Of a stretch of DNA of 64,000 nucleotides, positions 18,198 to 28,300 are shown in pieces. Positions within the stretch are counted from its first letter, which is position 1, and each line of letters starts with the position of its first letter. The translations under genes and the position numbers were made by a program. The notes under the pieces were generated by a model. It was not told where the DNA came from, ran no database searches, and saw nothing but the letters and a program-made list of their open reading frames with translations. This stretch comes from Lachnospiraceae bacterium (GTDB lineage: Bacteria > Bacillota > Clostridia > Lachnospirales > Lachnospiraceae): contig CAJTDD010000023.1 in NCBI GenBank assembly GCA_910574885.1, forward strand, positions 19,274-83,273, given 5' to 3'.

Positions 18198-20077
18198 ATG
18201 AAGGGAAAAAATAAGAAGGTCCCGGCAATGTTATTGAGCATTATGCTCATTTGTACGATGTCGGGATGCAGGCAGGAAGGAAACGGGAAAGAAGCAGGAA
18301 CAGAAGAAGCGGCGGATATCTCCCGGCATGCGGCGGCCAGTACGGTGACGCTGACGGAGGGGAAAGGGGGAATACCGTTGTCATCCGTGAAGAAGGAGAC
18401 TATGTGTTTTCAGGAACGCTGGCAGACGGGCAGATTATCGTAGATGCGGATAAAGAAGAGACGGTCAGGCTGGTCTTTCAGGGTGTAGAGATTACTTGCA
18501 GTGATTCGGCGCCTGTTTACAGCAAGGGCGGCAACGTAGTGATTACGCTGGCGGAAGGCACGGAGAATACGGTCGAGGACGGCAGCGCTTATACCTTTGA
18601 TGAAGAGGGAGAGGATGAGCCGGGAGCGGCAATCTTTGCCAGGGACGACCTTACATTCAATGGGAACGGCAGGCTTAAAGTGATTGGAAATTATAATCAT
18701 GGAATCCAATGTAAAGATGATTTGAAATTCGTTGCCGGAACTTATATCATTTCTTCGGCAAATGACGGAATTGTCGGAAAAGACAGCGTGTCCATCCGAA
18801 ACGGTGATTTTACCATAGAAAGCGGAGACGACGGGATCAAGGCAACCAATATGGAAGACTCTGATAAGGGATATGTCCTGATTGAGAACGGAACCTTCCA
18901 GATAAATGCCGCTGGGGACGGGATTCAGGCGGAGACGCTCCTTAGGGTGAATAATGGAGTGTTCGAGGTTACTACGGGAGGCGGGAGCCAGAATGCAGAG
19001 ACGTTTTACGGTGGACAGGAAGGTATGAACGGAGGAATGCCGTTTGGCGGGGGGCGAGAAAAACCGTTTGGCGGGAAATCAGGAGACGGCAGAGGAATGC
19101 AAGAGGGGAGCCAGGAAAAGCCGGAGGGAGGAATGGAGCCGCCGGAAGGAGAATTTCCAGGAAACGGAAAAGAGAACGGCACGGCGGACAATTCGGACAG
19201 CACGGAAGAATCTGTGAGCACAAAAGGTTTCAAGTCTTATGTGGAATTAGTCATCCTGAACGGAGAATTCGACATTGATTCACAGGACGACGGAATCCAC
19301 AGTGACCAGAATGTTACGGTTCAGGGCGGCAAGATAACGATTTTCACGGGAGACGACGGAATCCATGCCGACAAAACATTAACGGTGGACGGCGGCAGCC
19401 TTGATATCCTGAAAAGCTATGAAGGCCTGGAAGGATTTGACATCGTAATCAACGACGGCGACATCAATATTATTTCCTCGGACGACGGAATCAATGCGGC
19501 TTTAGATGACGGCAGTTCCCAAGAATCCGGCGCCCAAATAGGGCAAAAGGGAGTATCTTCCGATGCCAGTGATACTAGGGACAGCCGGATGGAGAAGCCG
19601 TTCATGGCTGACGAAGACCAGGGCGCATCCCTGACGGTGAACGGCGGTACAATCTGCGTCAATGCCGACGGCGACGGTCTGGACGCTAACGGAGATATTT
19701 CCATAAGCGGCGGTACGGTTACGGTACACGGGCCGGCAGGCGGAGGAAACGGGACTCTTGATTATGCGGCCTCCTGTAAGATTACCGGCGGAGAATTCAT
19801 CGGAATCGGAAGTATCGGCATGGCGCAGGCTCCGAGCGATGATTCCACACAGGCATCCATTGTCCTGCGCACGGAAGAGACAGTAGAAGCAGGAACGGCC
19901 ATTTCCCTGAAAGACAAAGATGGGAATGTGCTCGCAGAGACAGTGACCATGAAAAAGGCACAGTGGTTCGCCCTGTCTTCCCCGAAAATAAAGGAGGGGG
20001 AAACCTATCTATTCTGTGTAGGAACAGTTGAAAAGGAAGTAATTCCGACCCAGACAGTCACACAATTTACTTTTTAA
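18198..20077 (+). CDS. Carbohydrate-binding/beta-helix (DUF4353) lipoprotein, apparent frameshift
   Basis: The natural start is ATG 18198, with GGATAGGAG upstream. It encodes a lipoprotein signal (MKGKNKKVPAMLLSIMLICT then MSGC, lipobox cysteine at 24). That frame runs to about 18372 and reads STVTLTEGKGG. The family domain continues in the -1 frame from about 18371 as NTVVIREEGDYVFSGTLADG. Adding one G to either the GGGG or the GGGGG tract at 18357-18370 would join them into about 626 residues. The mature protein has right-handed beta-helix-like repeats (DDGIKA, DDGIHS, DDGIHA, DDGINA) and a Gly/Pro/Glu-rich spacer at about 19000-19220. It could be mutation, sequencing error or phase variation. 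It is the third gene of the VTC cluster. Confidence 0.75.
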
Positions 20078-20110
20078 AGTAGATTCCATCCCGGAAATCT
20101 TTTGAAAATC

Positions 20111-20139
20111 TTGCTGTCAGGAAACGAATGTGATACAAT
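20111..20139 (+). promoter_or_regulatory. Sigma-A-type promoter of xpaC-telA
   Basis: TTGCTG (20111-20116), a 17-base spacer and TACAAT (20134-20139), about 70 bases before the xpaC start. A small palindrome, GGAACC...GGTTCC, lies just downstream in the leader (about 20158-20178). Confidence 0.7.
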
Positions 20140-20207
20140 AATCCCATCCTGAATAAAGGAACCGAGTGTACCGGTTCCGAATACGAACAGCAGATTTGGA
20201 GGACAAG

Positions 20208-21521
20208 ATGATAAACCGGGATTGGGAAAAGTTCGGGGAGGATATCCGGAAGACCGTACAGGACGCTATCGACGCCCAGGACTTCGGGAAACTGAACCAG
20301 ACGATAACGGACACGATTAACAATGCGGTAGACAGTGTATCGAGAAATATCCGCAATGCGCAGCAAAATCAACAGTGGGGCAGAGGTCCTGTGGACAGAA
20401 GATGTGGTTCACAGGATACTGTGCGTTCGGGCAAAGATGAGCCGGCTGTTGGCGGCAGGAAGGGGCGTTTCGGCCAGGGCGGTCCTTACGGCAGGAAACA
20501 GCTTCCGATTCTGTACCGCAAGCCGACCGGGGCGGGCGGGGTGCTGACCGCGGTGCTGGGGGCAGTCACAGGCGGCATGTTTTCTGCCGCAATGATTTTC
20601 TTCATTATTACGGCATTGCTGGCAGGTGCATTCGGGATTCCCGAGATTGTGGTTACGGCATTTTTCCTGATATTTGCGGTGTCGGGATTCATAGTCTGCG
20701 GGTGCGGGACGGGCGTCTGGGGACGGGTAAAGAGGTTCCGGGCTTATGTGCAGGTCCTCGGCCAGCGTGAGTATTGCAATATCCGGGAACTGGCGGACAA
20801 AGTCCATAAAAGCGTAAAATTTGTAGTCAGAGACCTTGAATATATGTTCGCGAAAGGATGGTTCCTGGAGGGGCATCTGGACGATGAGAAGACCTGCCTG
20901 ATCACAAGCCATGGGATGTACCGGCAGTATCAGCAGATACAGGCGGCCAGAAAGGACAGCCAGCAGGAAGAGGCAAGACGGCAGGCGGCCAGGCAGGAAG
21001 AGGCTAAGCGCAGGCAGGCAGAAGAAAAGGTTAAGAAGGGGAAAGGAAAGGCAGAAGAGGGGAAGAGGGCAAAGCTTCCGCCGGAAGTACAGCGTATCGT
21101 CGAAGAGGGCGACGCCTATATCCGGAAGATACATGACTGTAACGACCGGATTTCCGGCGCGGAGATGTCGGCGAAGATTTCCCATATGGAGATGCTGGTG
21201 GACAAGATTTTCGACCGGGTGGAGCAAGAGCCGGATTCTGTGGACGACATCCGCAGGCTGATGGAATATTATCTGCCGACTACCGTAAAACTTCTGGAGG
21301 CATATCAGGAATTGGACGCCCAGCCTGTAGACGGCGAGAATATCCGCTCTTCCAAGCGGGAGATTGAAGCGACGCTAGATACGCTGAACATTGCCTTTGA
21401 GAAACTTCTGGACAGCCTGTTTCAGGAGACAGCCTGGGACGTGTCCTCGGATATTTCTGTGTTACATACGATGCTTGCACAGGAAGGGCTCATGGACGAC
21501 GGACTGCAAAAACCTAAGTGA
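20208..21521 (+). CDS. xpaC: XpaC-family membrane protein
   Basis: 437 residues from ATG 20208, with TTGGAGGA upstream. It belongs to the 5-bromo-4-chloroindolyl phosphate hydrolysis (XpaC) family. The N-terminal 50 residues are an amphipathic region (INRDWEKFGEDIRKTVQDAI). Two strong membrane helices lie at about 121-150 and 153-180. A winged-helix-like stretch follows (YCNIRELADKVHKSVKFVVRD), then a Lys/Glu/Gln-rich coiled coil (about 245-300), and the XpaC helical domain makes up the last 140 residues. These proteins regularly pair with TelA, as here. The pair is linked to tellurite and toxic-anion or envelope stress in other bacteria; the mechanism is unclear. Confidence 0.82.
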   Translation: MINRDWEKFGEDIRKTVQDAIDAQDFGKLNQTITDTINNAVDSVSRNIRNAQQNQQWGRGPVDRRCGSQDTVRSGKDEPAVGGRKGRFGQGGPYGRKQLPILYRKPTGAGGVLTAVLGAVTGGMFSAAMIFFIITALLAGAFGIPEIVVTAFFLIFAVSGFIVCGCGTGVWGRVKRFRAYVQVLGQREYCNIRELADKVHKSVKFVVRDLEYMFAKGWFLEGHLDDEKTCLITSHGMYRQYQQIQAARKDSQQEEARRQAARQEEAKRRQAEEKVKKGKGKAEEGKRAKLPPEVQRIVEEGDAYIRKIHDCNDRISGAEMSAKISHMEMLVDKIFDRVEQEPDSVDDIRRLMEYYLPTTVKLLEAYQELDAQPVDGENIRSSKREIEATLDTLNIAFEKLLDSLFQETAWDVSSDISVLHTMLAQEGLMDDGLQKPK

Positions 21522-21570
21522 TACAAAAAATAGATATGACAGGAATGATTGAGGAGGGGGACATAAGAAG

Positions 21571-22704
21571 ATGAAGAATGAATTCGAGAATTTTCAGGCG
21601 ACGCCTGTGCTTACACTGGAACCGTTTCAGGAGGAGCCAAAGCCTCAGCCGGTGAAAGAAGAGAAAGCGCCTGTGCTTAACGAAGACATTTTATCGGATG
21701 AGGAGCGGCGGGCAGTGGACGCATTTGCCGCCCAGATCGACCTGATGAACTCCAATGCGATTTTACAGTATGGAGCTGGGACGCAGAAGAAGATGGCGGA
21801 TTTCTCCGAGGCGGCGCTTGAGAATGTGCGGACGAAAGATTTGGGAGAAGTGGGGGAGCTGCTGACCGGAGTGGTGAAGGAGCTGCGCAGCTTTGACGAG
21901 GAGGAAGAGAAAGGGCTCTTTGGGATTTTTAAGAAGAGTTCCGGCAGGATACAGTCCATGAAGGCGAAGTATGCGAAGGCGGAGACGAACATCAACCAGA
22001 TCTGCAAGGTACTGGAATCCCATCAGGTGCAGCTTCTCAAGGATGTTGCCGTACTGGATAAGATGTACGGGCTCAACCTGACGTATTTTAAAGAATTGTC
22101 TATGTATATCCTGGCGGGGAAGAAGAAACTTTCTGAGGTGCGCGCCACGCAGCTCCCTGAGCTTCTCGATAAGGCTTCCCGGTCGGGGCTTGCGGAGGAT
22201 GCCCAGGCTGCCAGGGACTTAGACGCCATGTGCAACCGGTTCGAGAAGAAAATCCATGACTTGGAGCTGACCCGTACCGTGTCCATGCAGACGGCTCCGC
22301 AGATCCGCCTGGTGCAGGGCAACGATACGTTAATGGTCGAGAAGATTCAATCTACGATTGTCAACACGATTCCCCTCTGGAAGAGTCAGATGGTGCTTGC
22401 CCTTGGCGTGGAGCATTCCGCCCAGGCAGCGGCGGCGCAGCGGGAAGTGACGGATATGACCAATGAATTGTTGCGGAAGAATGCGGACAAGCTGAAACTG
22501 GCTGTCACGGAGACGGCGAAGGAGTCGGAACGGGGGATCGTCGAGATTGAGACGCTTAGGCATACCAACGAGACGCTGATTTCTACGCTGGATGAGGTGA
22601 TGCAGATTCAGAGAGAGGGCAGGCAGAAACGTGCGGAGGCAGAGCAGGAGATGGTACGGTTAGAGCAGGAGTTGAAGGCGAAGCTTTTGCAGGTGCATGG
22701 TTAA
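21571..22704 (+). CDS. telA: TelA/KlaA toxic-anion resistance family protein
   Basis: 377 residues, wholly helical and soluble. Family features are the acidic N-terminal lead, the FGIFKKSSGRIQSMKAKYAKAE hinge region (given in parts), YKxL-like LTYFKELSMYILAGKKKL, and the C-terminal MTNELLRKNADKLKLAV and IVEIETLRHTNETLISTLDE segments. The length is typical. TelA proteins are associated with tellurite resistance and with tolerance of antibiotics acting on the envelope. GAGGAGGGGG is 13-22 bases upstream of ATG 21571, and it follows xpaC by 49 bases in one operon. Confidence 0.9.
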   Translation: MKNEFENFQATPVLTLEPFQEEPKPQPVKEEKAPVLNEDILSDEERRAVDAFAAQIDLMNSNAILQYGAGTQKKMADFSEAALENVRTKDLGEVGELLTGVVKELRSFDEEEEKGLFGIFKKSSGRIQSMKAKYAKAETNINQICKVLESHQVQLLKDVAVLDKMYGLNLTYFKELSMYILAGKKKLSEVRATQLPELLDKASRSGLAEDAQAARDLDAMCNRFEKKIHDLELTRTVSMQTAPQIRLVQGNDTLMVEKIQSTIVNTIPLWKSQMVLALGVEHSAQAAAAQREVTDMTNELLRKNADKLKLAVTETAKESERGIVEIETLRHTNETLISTLDEVMQIQREGRQKRAEAEQEMVRLEQELKAKLLQVHG

Positions 22705-22739
22705 TGGACTGGCGAACAGGAATTATTTTGAAAAAAGCC

Positions 22740-22768
22740 TTGATTTTACTGGGATATGGTGCTATACT
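22740..22768 (+). promoter_or_regulatory. Sigma-A-type promoter of the rimP-nusA-infB operon
   Basis: TTGATT (22740-22745), a 17-base spacer and TATACT (22763-22768). The predicted transcript starts near 22775 and includes the leader hairpin at 22795-22822. Confidence 0.75.
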
Positions 22769-22794
22769 TGATACAGTTACATAAGGAAATCGGC

Positions 22795-22822
22795 AGAAGA
22801 GTGGACGTAAGTTCACTCTTCT
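22795..22822 (+). promoter_or_regulatory. Leader hairpin before rimP
   Basis: AGAAGAGTG pairs perfectly with CACTCTTCT and continues inward (GAC/GTT) to a GTAA tetraloop. It is followed by TTGTTGG and then the AAGGAGG of rimP. It may act as an attenuator or as a stabilising 5' structure; there is only a short T stretch. Confidence 0.55.
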
Positions 22823-22840
22823 TTGTTGGTAAGGAGGAAA

Positions 22841-23314
22841 ATGCCGTTGACGAAGAGAGAGAGCTATGAACAGAAGACAGAAGAGATCCTGAACCCGATT
22901 GTAGAGGAGTATGGATTTGAACTCGTGGATGTGGAGTATGTGAAGGAAGGAAGTACGTGGTATCTCCGGGCATATATTGATAAGCCAGGGGGGATCTGCA
23001 TTGACGATTGCGAAGCAGTGAGCCGCAGGCTTTCGGATATCCTGGATGAGAAGGATTATATAGATGACGCGTACATTCTGGAGGTCAGCTCTCCGGGACT
23101 TGGAAGGCCCCTCAGGAAGGAGAAGGATTTCAGGAGGAGCCTGGGAGAGGAAGTGGAAGTCCGGACTTACCGCATGATAGAAAAGCAGAAGGAATTTACC
23201 GGGATTTTGAAGGAATACGATGAGAAGACGGTGACGATTGAAGAAGACGGAGGGAATGTGAGGATATTTGAGAAGAGTGATATTGCCCTGATACGCCTTG
23301 CATTTGATTTTTAG
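22841..23314 (+). CDS. rimP: Ribosome maturation factor RimP
   Basis: 157 residues. Assists assembly of the 30S ribosomal subunit. Conserved segments are NPIVEEYGFELVDVEYVKEG, LRAYIDKPGGICIDDCEAVS, YILEVSSPGLGRPL and the C-terminal SH3-like half. Start choice: ATG 22841 is only 3 bases from AAGGAGG (22831-22837), whereas TTG 22847 would have 9-base spacing and give MTKRESYEQK, close to other family members. ATG is kept by convention. First gene of the rimP-nusA-ylxR-ylxQ-infB-rbfA operon. Confidence 0.95.
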   Translation: MPLTKRESYEQKTEEILNPIVEEYGFELVDVEYVKEGSTWYLRAYIDKPGGICIDDCEAVSRRLSDILDEKDYIDDAYILEVSSPGLGRPLRKEKDFRRSLGEEVEVRTYRMIEKQKEFTGILKEYDEKTVTIEEDGGNVRIFEKSDIALIRLAFDF

Positions 23315-23363
23315 AGACTGCGCCGGACGTCCCGCATTTGATTTTAGATAGGAGGATAATACG

Positions 23364-24719
23364 ATGAATACGGAATTGTTAGAAGCGTTGAATATATTAG
23401 AGAAGGAGAAGGAGATCAGCAAAGAGACGTTGTTGGATGCCATTGAGAATTCTTTGCTGAATGCCTGTAAGAACCATTTTGGGAAAGCCGACAATATCAG
23501 GGTGATCATGGACAGGACGACCTGCGATTACAGGCTGTTCGCAGAGAAGACCGTGGTGGAAGACGTTGAGGATAAGTTAGAGGAAATCAGCCTTGAAGAT
23601 GCAAGGAATATCGACGGCAAGTATGAACTGGGGGATATTGTCCAGATTCCGATTGAGTCTAAGTCCTTTGGGCGAATTGCGACTCAGAATGCCAAGAACC
23701 TGATCCTTCAGAAAATCCGCGAAGAAGAGCGTAAGGTAGTCTATGACCAATATTTCGAGAAGGAGAAGGATATCGTCACCGGAATCGTCCAGCGTTATAT
23801 TGGAAGGAACGTCAGCATCAATCTTGGGAAGGCGGACGCTATGCTGACCGAAAACGAACAGGTGAAGGGTGAGACGTTCAAGCCCACCGAGCGCGTCAAA
23901 TTGTACGTGGTGGAAGTCAAGAATACCACGAAGGGGCCTAAGATCTTAGTCTCCCGTACACACCCAGAACTTGTGAAGCGCCTGTTTGAGGCGGAAGTGA
24001 CCGAGGTAAAAGACGGCGTGGTAGAAATCAAGAGCATTGCTAGGGAGGCGGGAAGCCGGACGAAGATCGCGGTGTGGTCCAATGACCCGGACGTAGACCC
24101 TGTGGGCGCGTGTGTCGGCATGAACGGAAGCCGTGTCAATACCATCGTAAATGAACTGAGGGGCGAGAAGATCGATATCATTAACTGGAGCGATAATCCG
24201 GCAATCCTGATTGAGAATGCGTTAAGCCCGGCGAAGGTCATTTCCGTAATGGCAGACCCGGACGACAAGACGGCGGGCGTTATCGTCCCGGATTACCAGC
24301 TGTCCCTTGCAATCGGCAAGGAAGGGCAGAATGCAAGGCTTGCCGCAAGGCTGACCGGATATAAGATTGATATTAAGAGTGAGACGCAGGCAATCGAGTC
24401 CGGCGACCTGCCGGAGAATTATCTGGAATTGAGCGAGGGCGTATACGAGGAGGAGTACGAGGAGGCTTATGAGGAAGGATATGAGGAAGCGTACCCAGAG
24501 GACGGAGAAGAGACCGGGTATGACGAGGCGTATCCGGAGGATGTTGAAGATGCGGGGTACGGCGAAGCTTATCCGGAAGACGGCTTCAAAGGCGGCGCGC
24601 AGGAGTACCCGCAGGATGGGGATGAGGACGGCGGCCAGGACGCAGATGGTGCAGAAGAGTTTGCACAGGACGGTTATGAAGAGGAAGACGAGATTATATT
24701 TCAGGAAGTAGAGGATTAG
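23364..24719 (+). CDS. nusA: Transcription termination/antitermination factor NusA
   Basis: 451 residues. Domain order: N-terminal RNA polymerase-binding domain (1-125), S1 (about 133-200), KH1 and KH2 (about 230-345; [15 protein letters not shown] and [16 protein letters not shown]). Most Firmicutes NusA proteins end near residue 370. This one continues for about 80 acidic, Tyr-rich residues with repeats such as [18 protein letters not shown] and [11 protein letters not shown]. It controls pausing, termination and rRNA antitermination. The ribosome binding site TAGGAGG precedes ATG 23364. Confidence 0.96.
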   Translation: MNTELLEALNILEKEKEISKETLLDAIENSLLNACKNHFGKADNIRVIMDRTTCDYRLFAEKTVVEDVEDKLEEISLEDARNIDGKYELGDIVQIPIESKSFGRIATQNAKNLILQKIREEERKVVYDQYFEKEKDIVTGIVQRYIGRNVSINLGKADAMLTENEQVKGETFKPTERVKLYVVEVKNTTKGPKILVSRTHPELVKRLFEAEVTEVKDGVVEIKSIAREAGSRTKIAVWSNDPDVDPVGACVGMNGSRVNTIVNELRGEKIDIINWSDNPAILIENALSPAKVISVMADPDDKTAGVIVPDYQLSLAIGKEGQNARLAARLTGYKIDIKSETQAIESGDLPENYLELSEGVYEEEYEEAYEEGYEEAYPEDGEETGYDEAYPEDVEDAGYGEAYPEDGFKGGAQEYPQDGDEDGGQDADGAEEFAQDGYEEEDEIIFQEVED

Positions 24720-24727
24720 GTGATTAA

Positions 24728-25006
24728 TTGAGTGCAAATAAAAAAGTCCCTGTCCGCAGATGCGTAGGCTGTCAGGAGATGAAGGGAAAGAAAGAGATGA
24801 TCCGGGTGATCCGGACGAAGGAGGGGGAGTTTTTGCTTGACGCCACAGGCAAGAAGAACGGAAGGGGCGCTTATATCTGCCCATCCGCCGAATGTTTCAA
24901 GAAGGCGGTTAAAAACAAGGGGCTGGAGCGTTCGTTCAAGCAGGCGATTCCTCCGGAAGTATACGAGGCATTGGAAAAGGAGATGGGATCACTTGGGACG
25001 GAGTAA
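24728..25006 (+). CDS. ylxR: YlxR family protein (RNase P modulator RnpM)
   Basis: 92 residues from TTG 24728, with TTAGGTGA overlapping the nusA stop. The family motif is VPVRRCVGCQEMKGKKEMIR, then GRGAYICPSAECFKKAVK. In B. subtilis the YlxR protein binds RNase P RNA and modulates its activity, and was renamed RnpM. It overlaps ylxQ by 14 bases. The conserved gene order nusA-ylxR-ylxQ-infB confirms the call. Confidence 0.93.
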   Translation: MSANKKVPVRRCVGCQEMKGKKEMIRVIRTKEGEFLLDATGKKNGRGAYICPSAECFKKAVKNKGLERSFKQAIPPEVYEALEKEMGSLGTE

Positions 25007-25316
25007 GGTTTTGTCGCTCATTGGTCTGGCCACAAAAGCCGGAAAGACGGCAAGCGGGGAGTTCTGTACGGAGCGGGAAGTGAAGTCAGGGGGCGCCGCG
25101 CTGGTCATTATAGCCGATGACGCGTCTGATAATACAAAGAAGAAGTTTAGGAATATGTGTGATTTTTATCACGTGCCGATCTGTTTTTATAAAGACAAAG
25201 ATACCTTGGGGCATGCAATGGGGAAACAGTTCCGGGCATCTCTTGCAATATTAGATCAGGGGTTTGCAAAGGGAATCAGAGAGAGTATGGATGCAGAAGA
25301 TAACACAGTTGCATAG
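24993..25316 (+). CDS. ylxQ: L7Ae-type ribosomal/K-turn-binding protein YlxQ
   Basis: 107 residues from TTG 24993, 10 bases after AAAGGAGA (24975-24982) inside the end of ylxR. The product begins [20 protein letters not shown], the typical N terminus. A longer frame from 24837 overlaps ylxR and is rejected. L7Ae fold: [19 protein letters not shown] and [18 protein letters not shown]. The family binds kink-turn RNA; the cellular target here is unknown. Confidence 0.92.
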   Translation: MGRSKVLSLIGLATKAGKTASGEFCTEREVKSGGAALVIIADDASDNTKKKFRNMCDFYHVPICFYKDKDTLGHAMGKQFRASLAILDQGFAKGIRESMDAEDNTVA

Positions 25317-25330
25317 AGGAGGTAGTAAAT

Positions 25331-28300
25331 ATGGCGAAAATCAAAGTATACGAGTTGGCGAAGGAGCTGGGTGTCCAGAGTAAGGAGGTACTCGAGTTCC
25401 TTAGCGGAAAGAATATAGAAGTGAAGAATCATATGAGCGCGCTAGAGGAGAACGATGCCAATGTGGTAAGAAAGGGAATGGCGAAGGGCGAACAGGCTGC
25501 AAAGCCTGAGCGGGATGCGCCTAAGAAGAAGAGCATCGTACACGTCTTCCGTCCTCAGAATACCCAGAATGGCGCCAGACAGGGAAAGCGTCCGGGGGGA
25601 AGGCCGGCGCAGCCGGGGAATGGGCGTACAGCCCAGGCATCGGGAAAACCGATGCAGGTGAACAACGGCCGTCCTTCCAAGGCAGCACCGATACGTCCGG
25701 CAAATCCTGTGGCAGCGGCGGAGAAGGCACAGCCAGTGAAACGTCCTGCAAGCCCGTCTGCGGCTCCTAAGCCGGCGGAACCGGTAAAGCGTCCTGTATC
25801 ACCTGTGACAGTGACGGCAACGGAGACGGGGGAGGCAGCAAAGCGTCCCACTGTTTCGATAGAGAAGGCGCAGAGCGTACCGGCGGCGGAGCGTACCGCA
25901 GAAAGGTCTGTTGACAGAAACGGGGACCGTCCTGCATCCTCAGACAGAAGGCCGGCGCAGAGACGTTCCGACCGCCCAGACCGTCCGGATCGTTTCGAGC
26001 GTCCGGAGCGCGGACAGGATAGACGCGGAGACTCCAGAGGTCAGCGTCCCCAGCGCGGGGACCGTCCGCAGGAAGGACGTGACCGCGATAGAGAGAATCG
26101 TTTCCAGGGAGGAGACCGAAACCGCGACCGGAACCGTGAACATGGGCGTGACCGTGATAGAGATGGACGCTTCCAGGGAGGGGACCGGAACCGTGACGGA
26201 CGCTTCCAGGGAGGCGATCGTGATAGGGATGGACGTTTTCAAGGAGGGGACCGGAACCGTGACGGACGCTTCCAGGGAGGCGATCGTGATAGGGATGGAC
26301 GCTTTCAAGGAGGCGACCGTGATAGAGATGGACGCTTTCAGGGAGGCGATCGTGATAGGGACGGACGTTTTCAGGGAGGCGACCGTGACAGAGATCGCGA
26401 CCGCGGGCAGGGACGCAGGCCCGGAGAGAGGGGCGATCGCCGCGGCGGTGATAAGAGAGGCGGCAGCTCCAGCATTCCGTCACCAGCCGTAGAAGGGCAG
26501 AAGCCGCAGCGCAGCAAGGGAAAAGGCAAGGAAGACCATAAGAAGAAGGATTACCGCCGCGAGGAGGAAGAAGACAGGAACATTAAGGGCAAGAAGAAGA
26601 ACGACCAGAAGCAGCAGTTCCAGAAACCGCAGCAGCGGGAGCAGAAGGTGGAGGAAGAGATTAAGTCTATCGTGATTCCGGAAGTCCTGACAATCAAGGA
26701 GCTGTCGGATAAGATGAAGATTGTGCCTTCTGTTATTGTCAAGAAGCTGTTCATGCAAGGCAAGATCGTGACGGTGAATCAGGAGATCGACTACGAGACT
26801 GCGGAAGGAATCGCGCTGGAATTCGACGTTCTCTGTGAGAAGGAGGAGGTCGTGGACGTCATCGAGGAACTTCTCAAGGAGGATGAAGAGGATGAAAGCA
26901 CCATGGAGAAACGCCCGCCGGTAGTCTGTGTCATGGGACACGTAGACCATGGTAAGACTTCCCTGCTGGATGCCATCCGGCACACCAATGTCATTGACAA
27001 AGAGGCAGGCGGCATTACCCAGCATATCGGCGCCTATGTGGTAGATGTGAACGGGGAGAAGATTACCTTCCTGGATACCCCGGGACACGAGGCGTTCACG
27101 GCAATGCGTATGCGAGGGGCGAGTTCCACGGATATTGCGATTCTGGTGGTTGCGGCGGACGACGGTGTAATGCCTCAGACCGTAGAGGCAATCAACCATG
27201 CCAAGGCGGCCGGTGTGGAGATTGTGGTTGCGGTGAATAAGATCGATAAGCCCAGCGCGAATATTGAACGCGTGAAGCAAGAATTGACCGAATATGAACT
27301 GATTCCAGAGGACTGGGGCGGAAGCACGGTATTTGTGCCGGTATCTGCCAAGACCGGGCAGGGGCTTGAGGAATTGATGGAAATGATCGTCCTCACTGCG
27401 GAAGTCCTGGAGCTGAAAGCAAATTCTAACCGCCGCGCGAGAGGACTTGTGCTAGAGGCACAGCTTGACAAGGGAAGAGGTTCGGTGGCCACTGTCCTGG
27501 TGCAGAAGGGTATCCTTCGCGTGGGCGATTCTGTTGCAGCAGGCTCGGCACACGGTAAGGTTAGAGCAATGATGGACGACAAGGGAAGGCGCGTGAAGGA
27601 GGCTGGCCCATCTATGCCGGTGGAAATCCTGGGCCTGAATGATGTGCCGAATGCTGGAGAAGTGTTCGTCGCTTGTGAGAATGATAAAGAAGCGAGAAGC
27701 TTTGCGGAGACATTTATTTCACAGAGCAAAGCGAAGCTGATTGAAGATACGAAGTCAAAACTGTCTCTGGATGACCTGTTCAGCCAGATCCAGGAAGGTA
27801 ACTTAAAAGAGTTGGGAATCGTCGTGAAGGCGGATGTACAGGGTTCCGTGGAAGCTATGAAGCAGAGTCTTCTGAAACTGACCAACGAAGAGGTCGTGGT
27901 GAAAATCATCCATGGGGGCGTTGGTGCCATCAACGAATCCGATGTAAGCCTTGCGTCTGCATCCAATGCGATTATTATCGGTTTCAACGTGCGTCCGGAT
28001 GCGACGGCAAAGGAGACGGCAGACAGGGAAGGCGTGGATATTCGACTGTACCGTGTCATCTACAATGCCATCGAGGATGTGGAGGCAGCCATGAAGGGCA
28101 TGTTAGACCCGATTTTCGAGGAGAAGGTGCTTGGCCATGCCGAGGTGCGCCAGACCTTCAAGGCGTCAGGAGTCGGTACGATTGCCGGTTCTTATGTTCA
28201 GGATGGTACGTTCGAGAGAGATTGTTCTGTGCGCCTGACAAGGGACGGTATCGTCATCTTTGAAGGGCCTCTTGCATCCCTCAGGCGGTTTAAGGACGAT

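Noticed and set aside
18251..20077. Treating ATG 18251 as the true start of the beta-helix protein
   Set aside because: That start gives an Arg-rich N terminus with no signal; the other frame has a perfect lipoprotein signal and ribosome binding site, so a frameshift explains it better.
26099..26390. Possible CRISPR array
   Set aside because: The repeats are directly tandem without unique spacers and lie in frame within infB.
25767..26492. Long open frames on both strands inside infB, with regular repeats
   Set aside because: They are by-products of the 33-base repeat that encodes RFQGGD units in IF-2; no ribosome binding sites or protein families.
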